The notes under the pieces were generated by a model, which made no database searches, was not told where the DNA came from, and was given only the letters and a program-made list of their open reading frames with translations. This document shows positions 12,001 to 19,904 of a DNA stretch of 64,000 nt, one piece after another (the first letter of the stretch is position 1; every line of letters begins with the position of its first letter). The stretch lies in the NCBI GenBank assembly GCA_963932185.1, contig OZ010670.1:75032402-75096401 (forward strand). Direction: 5' to 3'. A program made the translations under genes and the position numbers. This stretch comes from Troglohyphantes excavatus. Lineage: Eukaryota; Arthropoda; Arachnida; Araneae; Linyphiidae.

Positions 12001-15000
12001 AGGAAATGAGCTCAATGAATTTGCTCTGGGACAGGGAGAGGATCTCATCGTGCTTCATCACTTCGGGGAAGTACCTGCATGGAAAAACAGGCATGCAACC
12101 ATCAGTCCATGGTTCAACCAAGACATTTACAAACATAAAATGGTTAGGTATTATATTAGTAAAGAATAAAGCATTTACAATTTTTGATAATAAATTTCCA
12201 AAATGATTTATATACCATTGTAGTGGTATTTATATTTTTAAGTAGAATTCTAAGTGTATTATTTCCCCTAACCATACATACATTTTCCCAAATATATATT
12301 TCAATTATTTTTTCGGAAAAAAAAAAAGGCACAGATGTTGTTACATTGTGAATATTTTAATAGAATTCATTAAAATAATCCAATGTGACACATTAGGAGA
12401 TTGTCATCATTGGTAAAAAAACAATTAGAGCAATATTTTTCAAACCTAAAATATATTTATCTTTTTCAGGGTGGCAACAAAATCCTGGGAAAAAAGTTCC
12501 CTGATTTCCATGATGGGGTCATTAACTTTGTAATTTTTAATGAAATGTGAAAAATAAAAAGCGTCAGGATAATTTTTCTCTGAAATGTGTATTGTATGAA
12601 AATAATAATTGATATTTTAAAATGAAATTACTGCAGTGGGTGTTTTATGTTTATAAAAATTTCAATTTTGAAGTACAAACATTTCAACTTTGAAGCCTTA
12701 TTAATGAAACTATGATACATTAAACTCATTTGAAGAAGCAAACACTCTGCCAAGGAAAAAACTAAGGACTCTAAAACCCAATTCAAAGGTATAAAAATAA
12801 TTATTTCGAGATTTTTAGCACTTTTAGCAAACACAATAATTATACACTCATAAGAGTTTTTCTTAAAAAAAATATTTTGTTAAACACATTTAAGTATCAA
12901 TAAGCTAAATTCAATCTTTTTTTGTGAACTTATTATTGTATCTATTTTAAAAGCAAAGCTTAAACAGACAAAATTAAAATCCAACACATTAAAAAAAAAA
13001 TTATGTCTTTTTTTTTTAATTTGTTGATCAAATTTCTACTGAAGACTAAAAAAGACATTTTGAAAATAATTAATAAAGACTCTAAAATATCAAAATGAGT
13101 TTATAAGTACTTTGTAAGGGCATATAAAAGAAAATTAAGAATTATTAAATTTCCTAACACAATCCCTTCACAAGACTAGCTGATCAGACTCAGTGAATCC
13201 TCCTAGAACATATTATGCCAAGAACAAGTAAATTGATCAAGAAAATAAAAGTAAAGAGTATACGTAAAAGAATGATAAAAAGTCAAAAAAATATACAAAT
13301 ATTAACGACCAACAACAGGCTCAAGGCCCAACAAGATTGGTCCATCTAGTACCCCTTAACTATCCCCTAATGCATATCTAACTTCTTAAACTCCTTTACA
13401 ATTAACAACATTCACTGGCAAGTTGTTCCATTTGAATATTGTTAATTGTAAAGAAGTAAACACAATGCATAGGAGAACAAATAGCCTATAAATCTACAAA
13501 ATTTTACAAGAAACCCACCCCAACCATAAAAAATTTTACAGTAGAATTTCAATTATCCGGATCCATTGGGACTAGATTCCATCCGGATAATGAAATATCC
13601 GAATAATTGGATAATTCACAAAAAAGGTTATTTCTTAGTAAAGGTTATGAATTTTGCTTTAGTATGTAACATACTTTAATGAGAATTAAAAACAATACCA
13701 TTCAAGGATAAGAAACTTTTTAAATGTGGATTTTGCTTATTTCTTTTATTTTTTCTCTAAGCGATCGGGATAATTGGCGATCAGCTTATTTGATCCTGAT
13801 AATTGGTTGGTTTAGTTAATTAACGTCGCACTAGAGCTGAACAGTGGGCTATTGGCGACGGTTCGGGGGCTATCTTGAAGGAAAGACCCGGGAACAAATA
13901 CACATTCATACATGCACCTTTATTTTAGAACCATGGTCAGATGACGAGGACAACGCCTTCAATAGACGTCGAGACTTTGGACCCCGATCAGATGTATCGT
14001 GCACCAGTCCCGTATACACGCCGTTCATTTTTGCGGATGTTCTGGACGACTTTTCTAGTATTTTTGTAGCGAAGCTGGCAACCCTCCGATCACAAGATCC
14101 CTACTTTTTTACTGTTCTCTGTCAAGTCCATCGCACGGGTTCAAACCACCAATCCTCCGATTAGTAGCTGAACGCCTTAACCGCTCGGCCACGGAGGCCC
14201 CTGATAATTGGAGTTCTACTGTACACAAAAGCAGGCCTGCAACCGAACCTGAGTGCAAACTGTTTCGCCTTGTCCTGCAGCTGAGTGCAAGCGTGGGCCT
14301 CTGCGAAGCAGTGGATGCCGAGACAGTTGCCCTCATCCATGTGCCGCTCGAGGAAGGCGCAGCAGGCGTCTCGCGCGCCCAGCGCCCCAAGAAGGTTGGC
14401 GGCGGAGAGGAGAGCTTGCACATTGCGCCTGTGGATGGGGAGTCGAGCAGAGTAGGCGTAGTCCAAGAGGAGGGACAGGGCGGGGGCCTCCACGCCGTTC
14501 AAGACAACCTCGCGCTGGCGGCTCTCCGCCATCTCGCTCGTGAACATGGCCTGCAGAAAGGGGTAGAGAGAGGTCTGGATTATCCTATCAACGATCAAAA
14601 CTGTACAATTTATTTATTGCTATAAATTTGCAAAAAATGGAAATTGTATAACATAACAAAATTGTGTAGTTCAATTAGTGTCAAATATGACATTTTCAAT
14701 ATTTATTTAATTATTAAATTTATTTTAATTTTACTCACAATTTGTTTTATAAATGCAAATGCAAACAATGCTTTAATAACACAAATATGACATTTTAACA
14801 CAAAATGTAAAAGAAGAATGAATAAAAGCTATCTATAAAAAAAGGAAAATTATAAGACATATTTTAAAGAGATTTGTTGAAAATCCATACAATTTCCTAG
14901 CTAATTCTTACAAAATGGTTAAAATCCTTACATAGTAGACACTTTGCAGAATTTGGCAGATACGAGATTATGAACTATCTAATAGGATATTATTTTTATT

Positions 15001-18000
15001 TAATAGCAAGTGAAATACCAACCTAAGACTTTCTTATGTAATATTTATGGCACACTATTTAACTTTAAATGACTTTTACTTTAATATTATTTTACTTGCT
15101 TTTATTTTTTGCGAACTGAAGTATAAAATGCTTTCTGGAGTTGTAACCATTTAAAAAAAAAATCTTTTTTTTTTCTTTAAAAAAAAAAAAAACTTTGGAA
15201 TTGTCTTTCAGAAAACATGTCTCAAGAAAAAAATTATCACTATACAATTTTAGCAAAAATTTTATACTTCAGTTTACAAAAAAAAAGCAAGTCAAAATAT
15301 AAAACACGAAAGTGCAAGATCAAAAACTGTTTTCTACGGGTATATCATGGGAAGTGAAAATATTTTAGTCATGTTTCACTTCCTCTGAATTGTCATTATT
15401 ACTTAATCCATATAATTACTTGATATTTCTTAATTGTCAATAATAATTTTAAAAAAATTTCAGTATCAAACTTAATTGTCGAAAATGTGAAAGTGTTTCT
15501 TTAATAAGTGTTATCTAAATCTCAATGATTGTAGAATATTGAGTAAGGGCATATAGTGAATATTGTGCAAGTATAGATGTTTAACTAGCATGTAAAAGAA
15601 GTTCTACAAACTTTTATAAAACACTTTAACTGTACAGTGCACACTAGGGAACCTATCATTCTAGAATTCAATGTGCAATAGGAGCAGACAGTGTTTTTTC
15701 ATTATTATAGATATAATATACTCTGCACATTTATTATTAATTAAAAAAAAATGTTTCTTACTAAAAATGAAACGAATATCCAGTATCCGGCTAATTATTA
15801 ACTATCCGGTAATTATCCAATATGATGATGTGCCGGATATCTGATTACCACGCCGGATATTACCTTTCGTTCTTGCTTTATGTATTTTCCTGAAAATACT
15901 ACCAATATATTCTGCAGATTCTCCTTCGAATTTTTTTTGGGGCTATTCAAGTGGGTAAGTAATGAAGTGATAACTTTTTCATTAAAACCTGACTGCATGC
16001 ATTTTAGACACAGTGGCTCACAGAGAATAGATAGTATTAGAAAGATATACTGCAGACATTCGGAAATAGCCACTAGCTATCTTCGAATACCTTTGAGTTT
16101 AAACAATCCATATAGGTGTTTGTGCATAGCTACATCTCCGTTCATTATATGTTTGAAATTGTTTGATTCTCCAGTCTAGTAAGAGCTAGATTTAGCATTT
16201 AAATACAGTGCAATTTAAAAATATTTAAAACGCATCGTACAGTACAGCTTCGGCTGTTTAAAAATCAGTATGAATATTAATAGTTTATTGCAGACCAGTT
16301 AAGAGTTTTTTATGAAAAGGTCTTTTCATAAAAAAAACCTGTCAAATATCCGGCAAAAACCAGTTTGGTATCCGATATCCGGCAAAACCATGTGACGGTC
16401 CCGTTTTGTCCATCGTTGAATCTAGGTTTTACGTGGCCTGATTGGTTGGTTCTGGCGTAACCGCCGTTGGTTCTAGCGAAGAAGAAGATCTGATATGGTA
16501 ATCGCGACAGCCAGCCAGTGCACATGCGCGGCGATACCTTATAAGCGGGATCGTTCGCATCTCTCGTGGGTCTCAGCTAGTCTCGTATAGCCTCAGTCAG
16601 TCTCCGTTTTAAGTACGCTCAGGCAGAGCATAGGAAACTCTTTGGTGCCGTAGAGTGTACATCGTGGATCACCAAGGCTCGGGTGGTGTTCGTGTTCCGG
16701 ATCCGATACAGAAGACATCCCAGCTACGAAGGAGGATTGGCAGGTGCTCTGTTCAGCTTGCCAACTCTGGAAGGATCCCAGTGCCCGCACGTCTTGGCCA
16801 CCCGGCTACGGTGATCCTCAGGTAGTCCCCACTGTGTAAATGGTCAATCTGCTTACGTGTTTGTTTGTCTATTTTTATATTTTACAGCCCAATAAATCTT
16901 TAATATTAGCTACTTTAGACTTCTGTCTTGATTGTAATAATAAGTAGCGTCTCAACCACTATCCGGTTCTTCCCCAATTCTTACATATAATTTTCCTACC
17001 TTAAAGTAAGGACTGAATGCCGCCAAGACCACTCTGTGGCAAGGGAACTCCTCCCCCTCAACGCACAAAGAGACATCACAGAAGGACTTGGATTTGCGCA
17101 GCTCGTCCAGGCCAGCCAGAACCTGAAGGGGGAAAAAAGAAATCCATAGCATAAAATTAACATATAATGGAAGCATACAAAAACCTGAAACTTTAAGAAA
17201 TAATTTTCAATAAATTTATTATTTCGAAATTTTGGAGAACTCAAAAGGAAAAGGGAGCACTCCGCCAAATAAATTTCCATCAACTACTTTGGCGTGGAAG
17301 GCCTAGGATTTCCACTTCCAACACCGATATTGATGTGGAACAAAACTTGCTGTAGATTAAATCAAAGAGAGATATAGAATGAAAAACTCCTTTCAGCAAT
17401 GGTTCATAACTTATGCGAAACTATTACTAAATATACAAATTATAAATAATTACAAAATAGTGCATGGTGAAATTAGTGTAATAACTAATCACAAAATGGA
17501 GATTGTAAAACGTACAAAATTATGATTTCGATTCAAATTAGTGCATGCTTTTAAACTTTGTAATGCAAGAATTTGGCCATACATGTAAAACACATCAGCG
17601 ATAGTAATGCGCTGGGTTAGTAATTTTAGCTGAAATAATATTTGGCGACATTAATTTTGAAGTCTTGGTAGATTACTCCCTTTTTCTTTACTTTAACAAG
17701 AAAAATTGGCACTTGCATATGCACTATGGCAATAATATTATTAATTTTAATCACTCTGAACACTTTTTTGGAACAGATGTAGTAGAGGACATTTGGCGCT
17801 TTTATTTTGTTGGCGCCTAAAAAAGTCGCCACAAGAATCGGAAAATACCAACAATATCAGGTGGGGTTGCCATACTAAAAATTTATCGTTCCTATAAAAC
17901 ACACCAAACACAACTGGTGTGCCAAATGTCCTATACTACATCTGTACATTGTTCAGATGTAATAAATTGTGGTTTAAAATGTAGTCTACGGTCCCTCTGA

Positions 18001-19224
18001 TTGTTCGAAAAGCTGATTACCTTCAGCAACCCTACAGGGGGGGAAATCTTAAATCAGCAACAAAACCGTTTTTTGTCGCCAAGACAGTGTTGGAGTTGTA
18101 TTTTTTGAGAAAAGTCACTAAGGGAGTAGGTTCAATGCATTTTAACCAAATTGTGACCGGCTATAAAACAATTAATAACTTTAAAAAAACGAGGTAGTGC
18201 TGCAGCATCTATGGTACATTCCAATGGCCAAAGACATTCAATCAACGGTACAGATGCATAGAGTAATGATAGAAATAGAGGAATAAAAATGCCGATTTAC
18301 GCATATACATCACCGAATCACGTGATCGGAGGACAGATTTTCTCGCCCACGCGAAAAAGTTCCTTTCTCCTAATAGAGTTCCAATAGGAACAGCGACGAT
18401 TCACGGCGATCCGAAACGAAACACAACAGAAAATGGTTCATAGCTGTGCCGCTTATGGATGCAAAGAAAAATTTCGCAAAGGAGGTCCATATACATTCCA
18501 CTGGTAAGTTTTCCTGAAAATTTTATTTCAAACCAAATTTTAAAATCATGTAAAATAATCAAAATTACTTTGTTAAACATGAGGTTTACGAATACTTTTC
18601 TTAACTTTTATGAATATAATCTGTTTCAATTGAGTAAATATTTATAGGAAATTAGACTACAGTCTCGTATTTCCCTTGGGTAGCAAATTCGATGTTTCGT
18701 AAATATTAAATTTTGTTTTTTTAAGGTTTTTAATACTTGCTGAACTAGTTATGGATCGCCGGTGTTACTTGGCGTGCCTTGGCATGCTTTGGCGACTTTC
18801 CAAACTAAATGAAATCAAAAGTATTGTAATATGGTTTTGTGTTTAATTTTCTATTTCCCGAGGCTTACAATCTGGCAACCCTATGACGTCATAGCGCTGT
18901 TTAACAGCAATTTTTCGTCGCCAAAAACAAAACCGCGCCAAATGTCCTATACTACATCTGTTCCCAATCAACTTAGTTGGCGATCAAAAAGTATTGGCGA
19001 AATGTATCTTTATATTCAGTTTAGAAAGTGCTTACTTCCGAAGGATGAGTATGCTCCACATACGTAAATTCGTCTTGATCCAGGGTGCTTAAACTGCCGC
19101 TTGATAGCGAATCTTGACTATTTACATGAACCAACTTGTGAATGTCAATTCGAGCCCCGTTTCCTCGCTTAGTCGTACTAATAGTGAGTTGCACATCATA
19201 CATTTTACTCTTGTGGTCAGCCAT
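1..19224 (-). CDS. BTB-BACK-Kelch protein, KLHL24/KLHL35-like (3' end outside window)
   Basis: Eleven exons: 19036-19224, 17000-17122, 14249-14550, 11903-12074, 10250-10436, 6474-6620, 4772-4903, 3408-3584, 2469-2615, 446-611 and 1-37 (partial). Every junction is GT/AG and in phase, giving 580 codons before the last exon. Order: a 63-residue leader, BTB (about 64-170, with SFCDVSLCVEGEEFPCHRVV), BACK (about 185-320), then kelch blades, roughly one per exon, with GG and W signatures such as IYAVGGWDG and YVAGGEYPDG. The BTB-BACK part and the linker TRPRGSFGMSEVVVAVGG resemble KLHL24 (about 600 aa), so one blade is missing beyond the edge. Family role (known): Cul3 ubiquitin-ligase adaptor, the kelch propeller binding substrate. 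The first ATG follows an in-frame TAA four codons upstream. The introns are loaded with mobile elements. The exact orthologue within the KLHL family is uncertain. Confidence 0.93.
446..611 (-). CDS. Kelch gene exon 10: kelch blade 5
   Basis: Phase 1 to 2. Encodes GWHASTENTNKVERYDPA, NEWTFCRPM and VVGGKVYAAGGEEGWD, ending at donor GTGAGA. Confidence 0.93.
1057..1655 (-). mobile_element. Older SINE copy split by the younger one
   Basis: The flanks of the young SINE (CACTACAGCTGCAC on the left; GACCCATGAACACTGCC and the degraded body on the right) join into one diverged member of the same family, the closest match being the diverged copy at 63.4 kb. Confidence 0.7.
1115..1527 (-). mobile_element. 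tRNA-derived SINE, full length, with 13-bp target duplication
   Basis: Flanked by the perfect direct repeat ATCTCAAAGGAGA (1102-1114 and 1528-1540), so both ends are exact. Read on the minus strand it has a tRNA-like head (GGAGCCCCAGTTGCTCAG, then B-box GGTTCGAATCC), a roughly 300-bp body, the conserved CACTAGAGCTGCAC tail block (seen here in plus-strand sense) and a CAAAC-type 3' end. The same family recurs at 13.8, 58-59, 60.4, 61.5 and 63 kb. Confidence 0.9.
1727..1825. mobile_element. End fragment of the CAGTGTTCAC-type MITE
   Basis: Matches the right 100 bp of the complete element at 22.3-23.1 kb, including the GTGAACACTG terminus. No left end is present. Confidence 0.6.
2469..2615 (-). 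CDS. Kelch gene exon 9: kelch blade 4
   Basis: Phase 1 to 1. Encodes GAVLEDGDGIDLVQRYCP, TNEWSEMAPM and VVNNLIYVIG. It was recovered from frame, splice sites and kelch signature. Confidence 0.9.
2703..2823. repeat. 38-bp minisatellite, about three copies
   Basis: The core GATGTTGTAGAATGTTGAT starts at 2714, 2752 and 2790, a 38-bp period, in kelch intron 8. Confidence 0.8.
3408..3584 (-). CDS. Kelch gene exon 8: kelch blade 3
   Basis: Phase 1 to 1. Encodes LAVLDGLIYAVGGWDGAT, VERYNPYNNTW and SPAVTAHEGLLYVTG. The donor GTGCTC is off consensus; reading through it gives unrelated sequence. Confidence 0.93.
3585..4771. other. Kelch intron 7: no gene seen
   Basis: AT-rich. A GGGGCGGATCCAGGA stretch near 3819 resembles a MITE terminus, but I could not find its partner. 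Confidence 0.5.
4772..4903 (-). CDS. Kelch gene exon 7: kelch blade 2
   Basis: Phase 1 to 1. Encodes NILYVAGGEYPDG, LWKYDPIFDQW and MVERSELG. Kelch exons 6-9 all share phase 1, so they could be duplicated or skipped in frame. Confidence 0.93.
5524..6156. mobile_element. piggyBac-like MITE with TTAA target sites
   Basis: Bounded by TTAA (5520-5523 and 6157-6160) and inverted termini CCCTCTAGTGCA / TGCACTAGAGGG, the piggyBac signature. Inside, a segment of about 137 bp is tandemly duplicated (5616-5752 and 5753-5889). No transposase. It lies in kelch intron 6. Confidence 0.85.
6474..6620 (-). CDS. Kelch gene exon 6: kelch blade 1
   Basis: Phase 1 to 1. Encodes MSEVVVAVGGEDDKVV and VECFDPVNDKW, a canonical blade with GG and W. 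Donor GTGAGT is consensus. Confidence 0.93.
7845..8200. repeat. Diverged tandem repeat, period about 157 bp
   Basis: The landmark TGACCTTTGTACCGCGT recurs near 7850 and 8010 and in altered form near 8170, each followed by CATACCATCG or TCTACCATCG blocks. Confidence 0.6.
8288..8308 (+). repeat. 21-bp poly-G tract
   Basis: Uninterrupted G run. Similar runs occur at 39574-39595, 42102-42117, 49400-49413 and 54440-54455; C runs at 29835-29847 and 39744-39760. Length may be unreliable in assembly. Confidence 0.9.
10250..10436 (-). CDS. Kelch gene exon 5: end of BACK and linker to kelch
   Basis: Phase 0 to 1. Contains VLEQVRLPLLSPYYL, the conserved BACK helix ahead of the propeller, and the basic linker HRTRPRGSFG that closely matches KLHL24. 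Confidence 0.93.
11219..11865 (+). mobile_element. 5'-truncated Jockey/R1-like LINE: RNase H end and zinc-knuckle tail
   Basis: One frame reads VPGHSGIPSNEMADELARLG (end of an RNase H domain), then a stretch with RKAIGLLTGHCTLRRHL and the CRGC...VHILCEC zinc-finger-like motif typical of LINE ORF2 ends, closing at TAA near 11768. Flanked by the 14-bp repeat ATCTATAATTTATA (11205-11218 and 11866-11879). A frame break lies near 11345. It sits antisense in kelch intron 4. Confidence 0.85.
11903..12074 (-). CDS. Kelch gene exon 4: BACK domain
   Basis: 57 codons after a split codon, phase 2 to 0. Encodes YFPEVMKHDEILSLS through EEIVFEAVLLWLNQD, the conserved BACK helices. The donor CAG|GTTTCT is weak, and a LINE 3' fragment lies immediately beyond it. 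Confidence 0.93.
13539..14221. mobile_element. pogo/Tigger-like MITE interrupted by a SINE
   Basis: Terminal inverted repeats CAGTAGAATTTCAATTATC and CAGTAGAACTCCAATTATC, flanked by TA on both sides (13537-13538 and 14222-14223), the Tc1/mariner-pogo target. Without the SINE the element is about 280 bp. Its right end is 27 bp from the donor of kelch exon 3. Confidence 0.85.
13807..14199 (-). mobile_element. tRNA-derived SINE inside the pogo-like MITE
   Basis: Flanked by CCTGATAATTGG (13795-13806 and 14200-14211), which is part of the host MITE. The head reads GTGGCCGAGCGGTTAAGGCG on the minus strand, a good A box of tRNA-Ser/Leu type, with B box GGTTTGAACCC. This head differs from the GTTGCTCAGT heads of other copies, so two subfamilies exist. 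Confidence 0.88.
14249..14550 (-). CDS. Kelch gene exon 3: rest of BTB and start of BACK
   Basis: Phase 0 to 2. Starts AMFTSEMAESRQREV, the usual BTB continuation, and runs into the BACK signature NCLGIHCFAEAHACT. The donor GTTCGG is weak, but it is the site that restores FALR-YFPEV with exon 4 and matches the family alignment. It is markedly GC-rich against its introns. Confidence 0.92.
15762..16976 (+). mobile_element. hAT-like MITE (TAGGGATGA family) split by a solo LTR
   Basis: Shares its left portion with the copy at 23.6 kb. The tail CTATCCGGTTCTTCCCCA lies beyond the LTR and matches that copy's terminus. Flanks TTTCTTAC (15754-15761) and ATTCTTAC (16977-16984) agree at 7 of 8 positions, the hAT duplication length. 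Rich in GGATAT/CCGGAT subterminal motifs. Confidence 0.8.
16391..16954 (+). mobile_element. Solo LTR, 564 bp
   Basis: Starts TGTGACGG, ends TCTCA, and is flanked by ACCA (16387-16390 and 16955-16958). Removing it and one ACCA restores the host MITE end. It has CTTATAAG (16538) as a TATA-like box and AATAAA (16891) as a poly(A) signal in the right order. It is much more GC-rich than its surroundings. No internal retroelement sequence, so it likely arose by LTR-LTR recombination. Confidence 0.85.
17000..17122 (-). CDS. Kelch gene exon 2: first part of BTB
   Basis: 41 codons, phase 0 to 0, behind a long pyrimidine tract ending in CAG. Contains the BTB core strand and the FPCHRVVLAAFSPYFK signature. 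A hAT-like MITE ends 22 nt past its donor (GTAGGA). Confidence 0.93.
17770..18964 (+). mobile_element. Inverted-repeat element carrying a THAP exon
   Basis: Termini GGAACAGATGTAGTA...GGACATTTGGCGC and their inverse (18934-18964) match over about 45 bp, and a third inverted piece lies near 17925. I found no target duplication. The THAP exon inside suggests a P-element-like origin, or capture of a host exon. It lies in kelch intron 1, opposite strand. Confidence 0.65.
18433..18503 (+). CDS. THAP zinc-finger first exon (orphan)
   Basis: ATG opens MVHSCAAYGCKEKFRKGG followed by PYTFH and a donor TG|GTAAGTTT. The C-x4-C pair and FH motif are the start of the THAP C2CH DNA-binding domain, which occurs in P-element transposases and host THAP proteins. 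The rest of the domain (AVPTF-like end, distal C-x2-H) was not found downstream, so this is an isolated fragment. Confidence 0.6.
19036..19224 (-). CDS. Kelch gene exon 1: N-terminal leader
   Basis: Encodes 63 residues from MADHKSKMYDV to VEHTHPSE and ends at a strong donor (GAA|GTAAGC), phase 0. It is Ser/Thr-rich and has no recognised domain, as in vertebrate KLHL24 where a variable leader precedes BTB. The in-frame TAA just upstream fixes the start. Confidence 0.85.
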
Positions 19225-19904
19225 TGATTTGCTTTAAACTGCATTCTCTGGAACTTACAAATTCTTTTAATTCGCAGGTAAGTAGTGAGACATCTATGTT
19301 CTTCATCACTTTTTACTCAAATACGGAAGAGAACTTAAAAAAAATAAAAATATTGAAAATCAAAACATTCTCCACTGCAGTAAGTTACGTTGCCAAAATA
19401 TTAGAATGAATTTCAGTATTTTGGTTGTCAAACAGCTTTAGCCAGTGTTTTAATTTTCAATATTACGCATTAACAAATATTTAAAATCTGAAAAAAATGT
19501 AATTTAATTTTTAAATAATACTTAGCTCTTGTTAGTATAATCCTGGTAAGCTTGAAAAAAACTATTTATATAGAAAGTGGGATGCCTAATTAGGTATTGT
19601 CATCGTAATCTGACCTTAGTTTATGAAACATTGTTCCAACTAAACTTTTTTTCTTAAAAATTTATTTTAAAATGTCACTAATAATGCGTTTTTATATCCC
19701 CTTTGTGTCGTTAATCCAATTTTGATATTCACCGAAAAGAATAAGAATAGTTAAAAAGTCTGATTATGTACAACTGTCTCTGTAACCGTGAAAAAGAAAA
19801 TTAAACAAACACGAAGTCTGTAAACGTTAAAACATTTTAATTCAGCCGATGCTGATAAACCTTTTTATTCTCATAATGTAACAGTCTTTCCGAATTTTTC
19901 TCCA
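19225..19904. promoter_or_regulatory. Head-to-head intergenic region between kelch and ankyrin genes
   Basis: 680 bp between two divergent start codons, so it must hold parts of both promoters or leaders. A plus-strand donor-like GCAG|GTAAGT (19274-19283) and acceptor-like TTTTAATTCAG (to 19845) could bound a 5' UTR intron of the ankyrin gene. This is inference only. Confidence 0.4.

Larger units (their letters stand above)
12075..14248. other. Kelch intron 3: AT-rich sequence and a pogo-like MITE
   Basis: Left of the MITE there is a CAGGGTGGCAACAAA element end (12470) and an imperfect hairpin (CTTTACAATTAACAA / TTGTTAATTGTAAAG, 13395-13453). No coding signal. Confidence 0.5.
14551..16999. 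other. Kelch intron 2: hAT-like MITE carrying a solo LTR
   Basis: The right half is the nested MITE and LTR. The left 1.2 kb is AT-rich with nothing recognisable. Confidence 0.5.
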
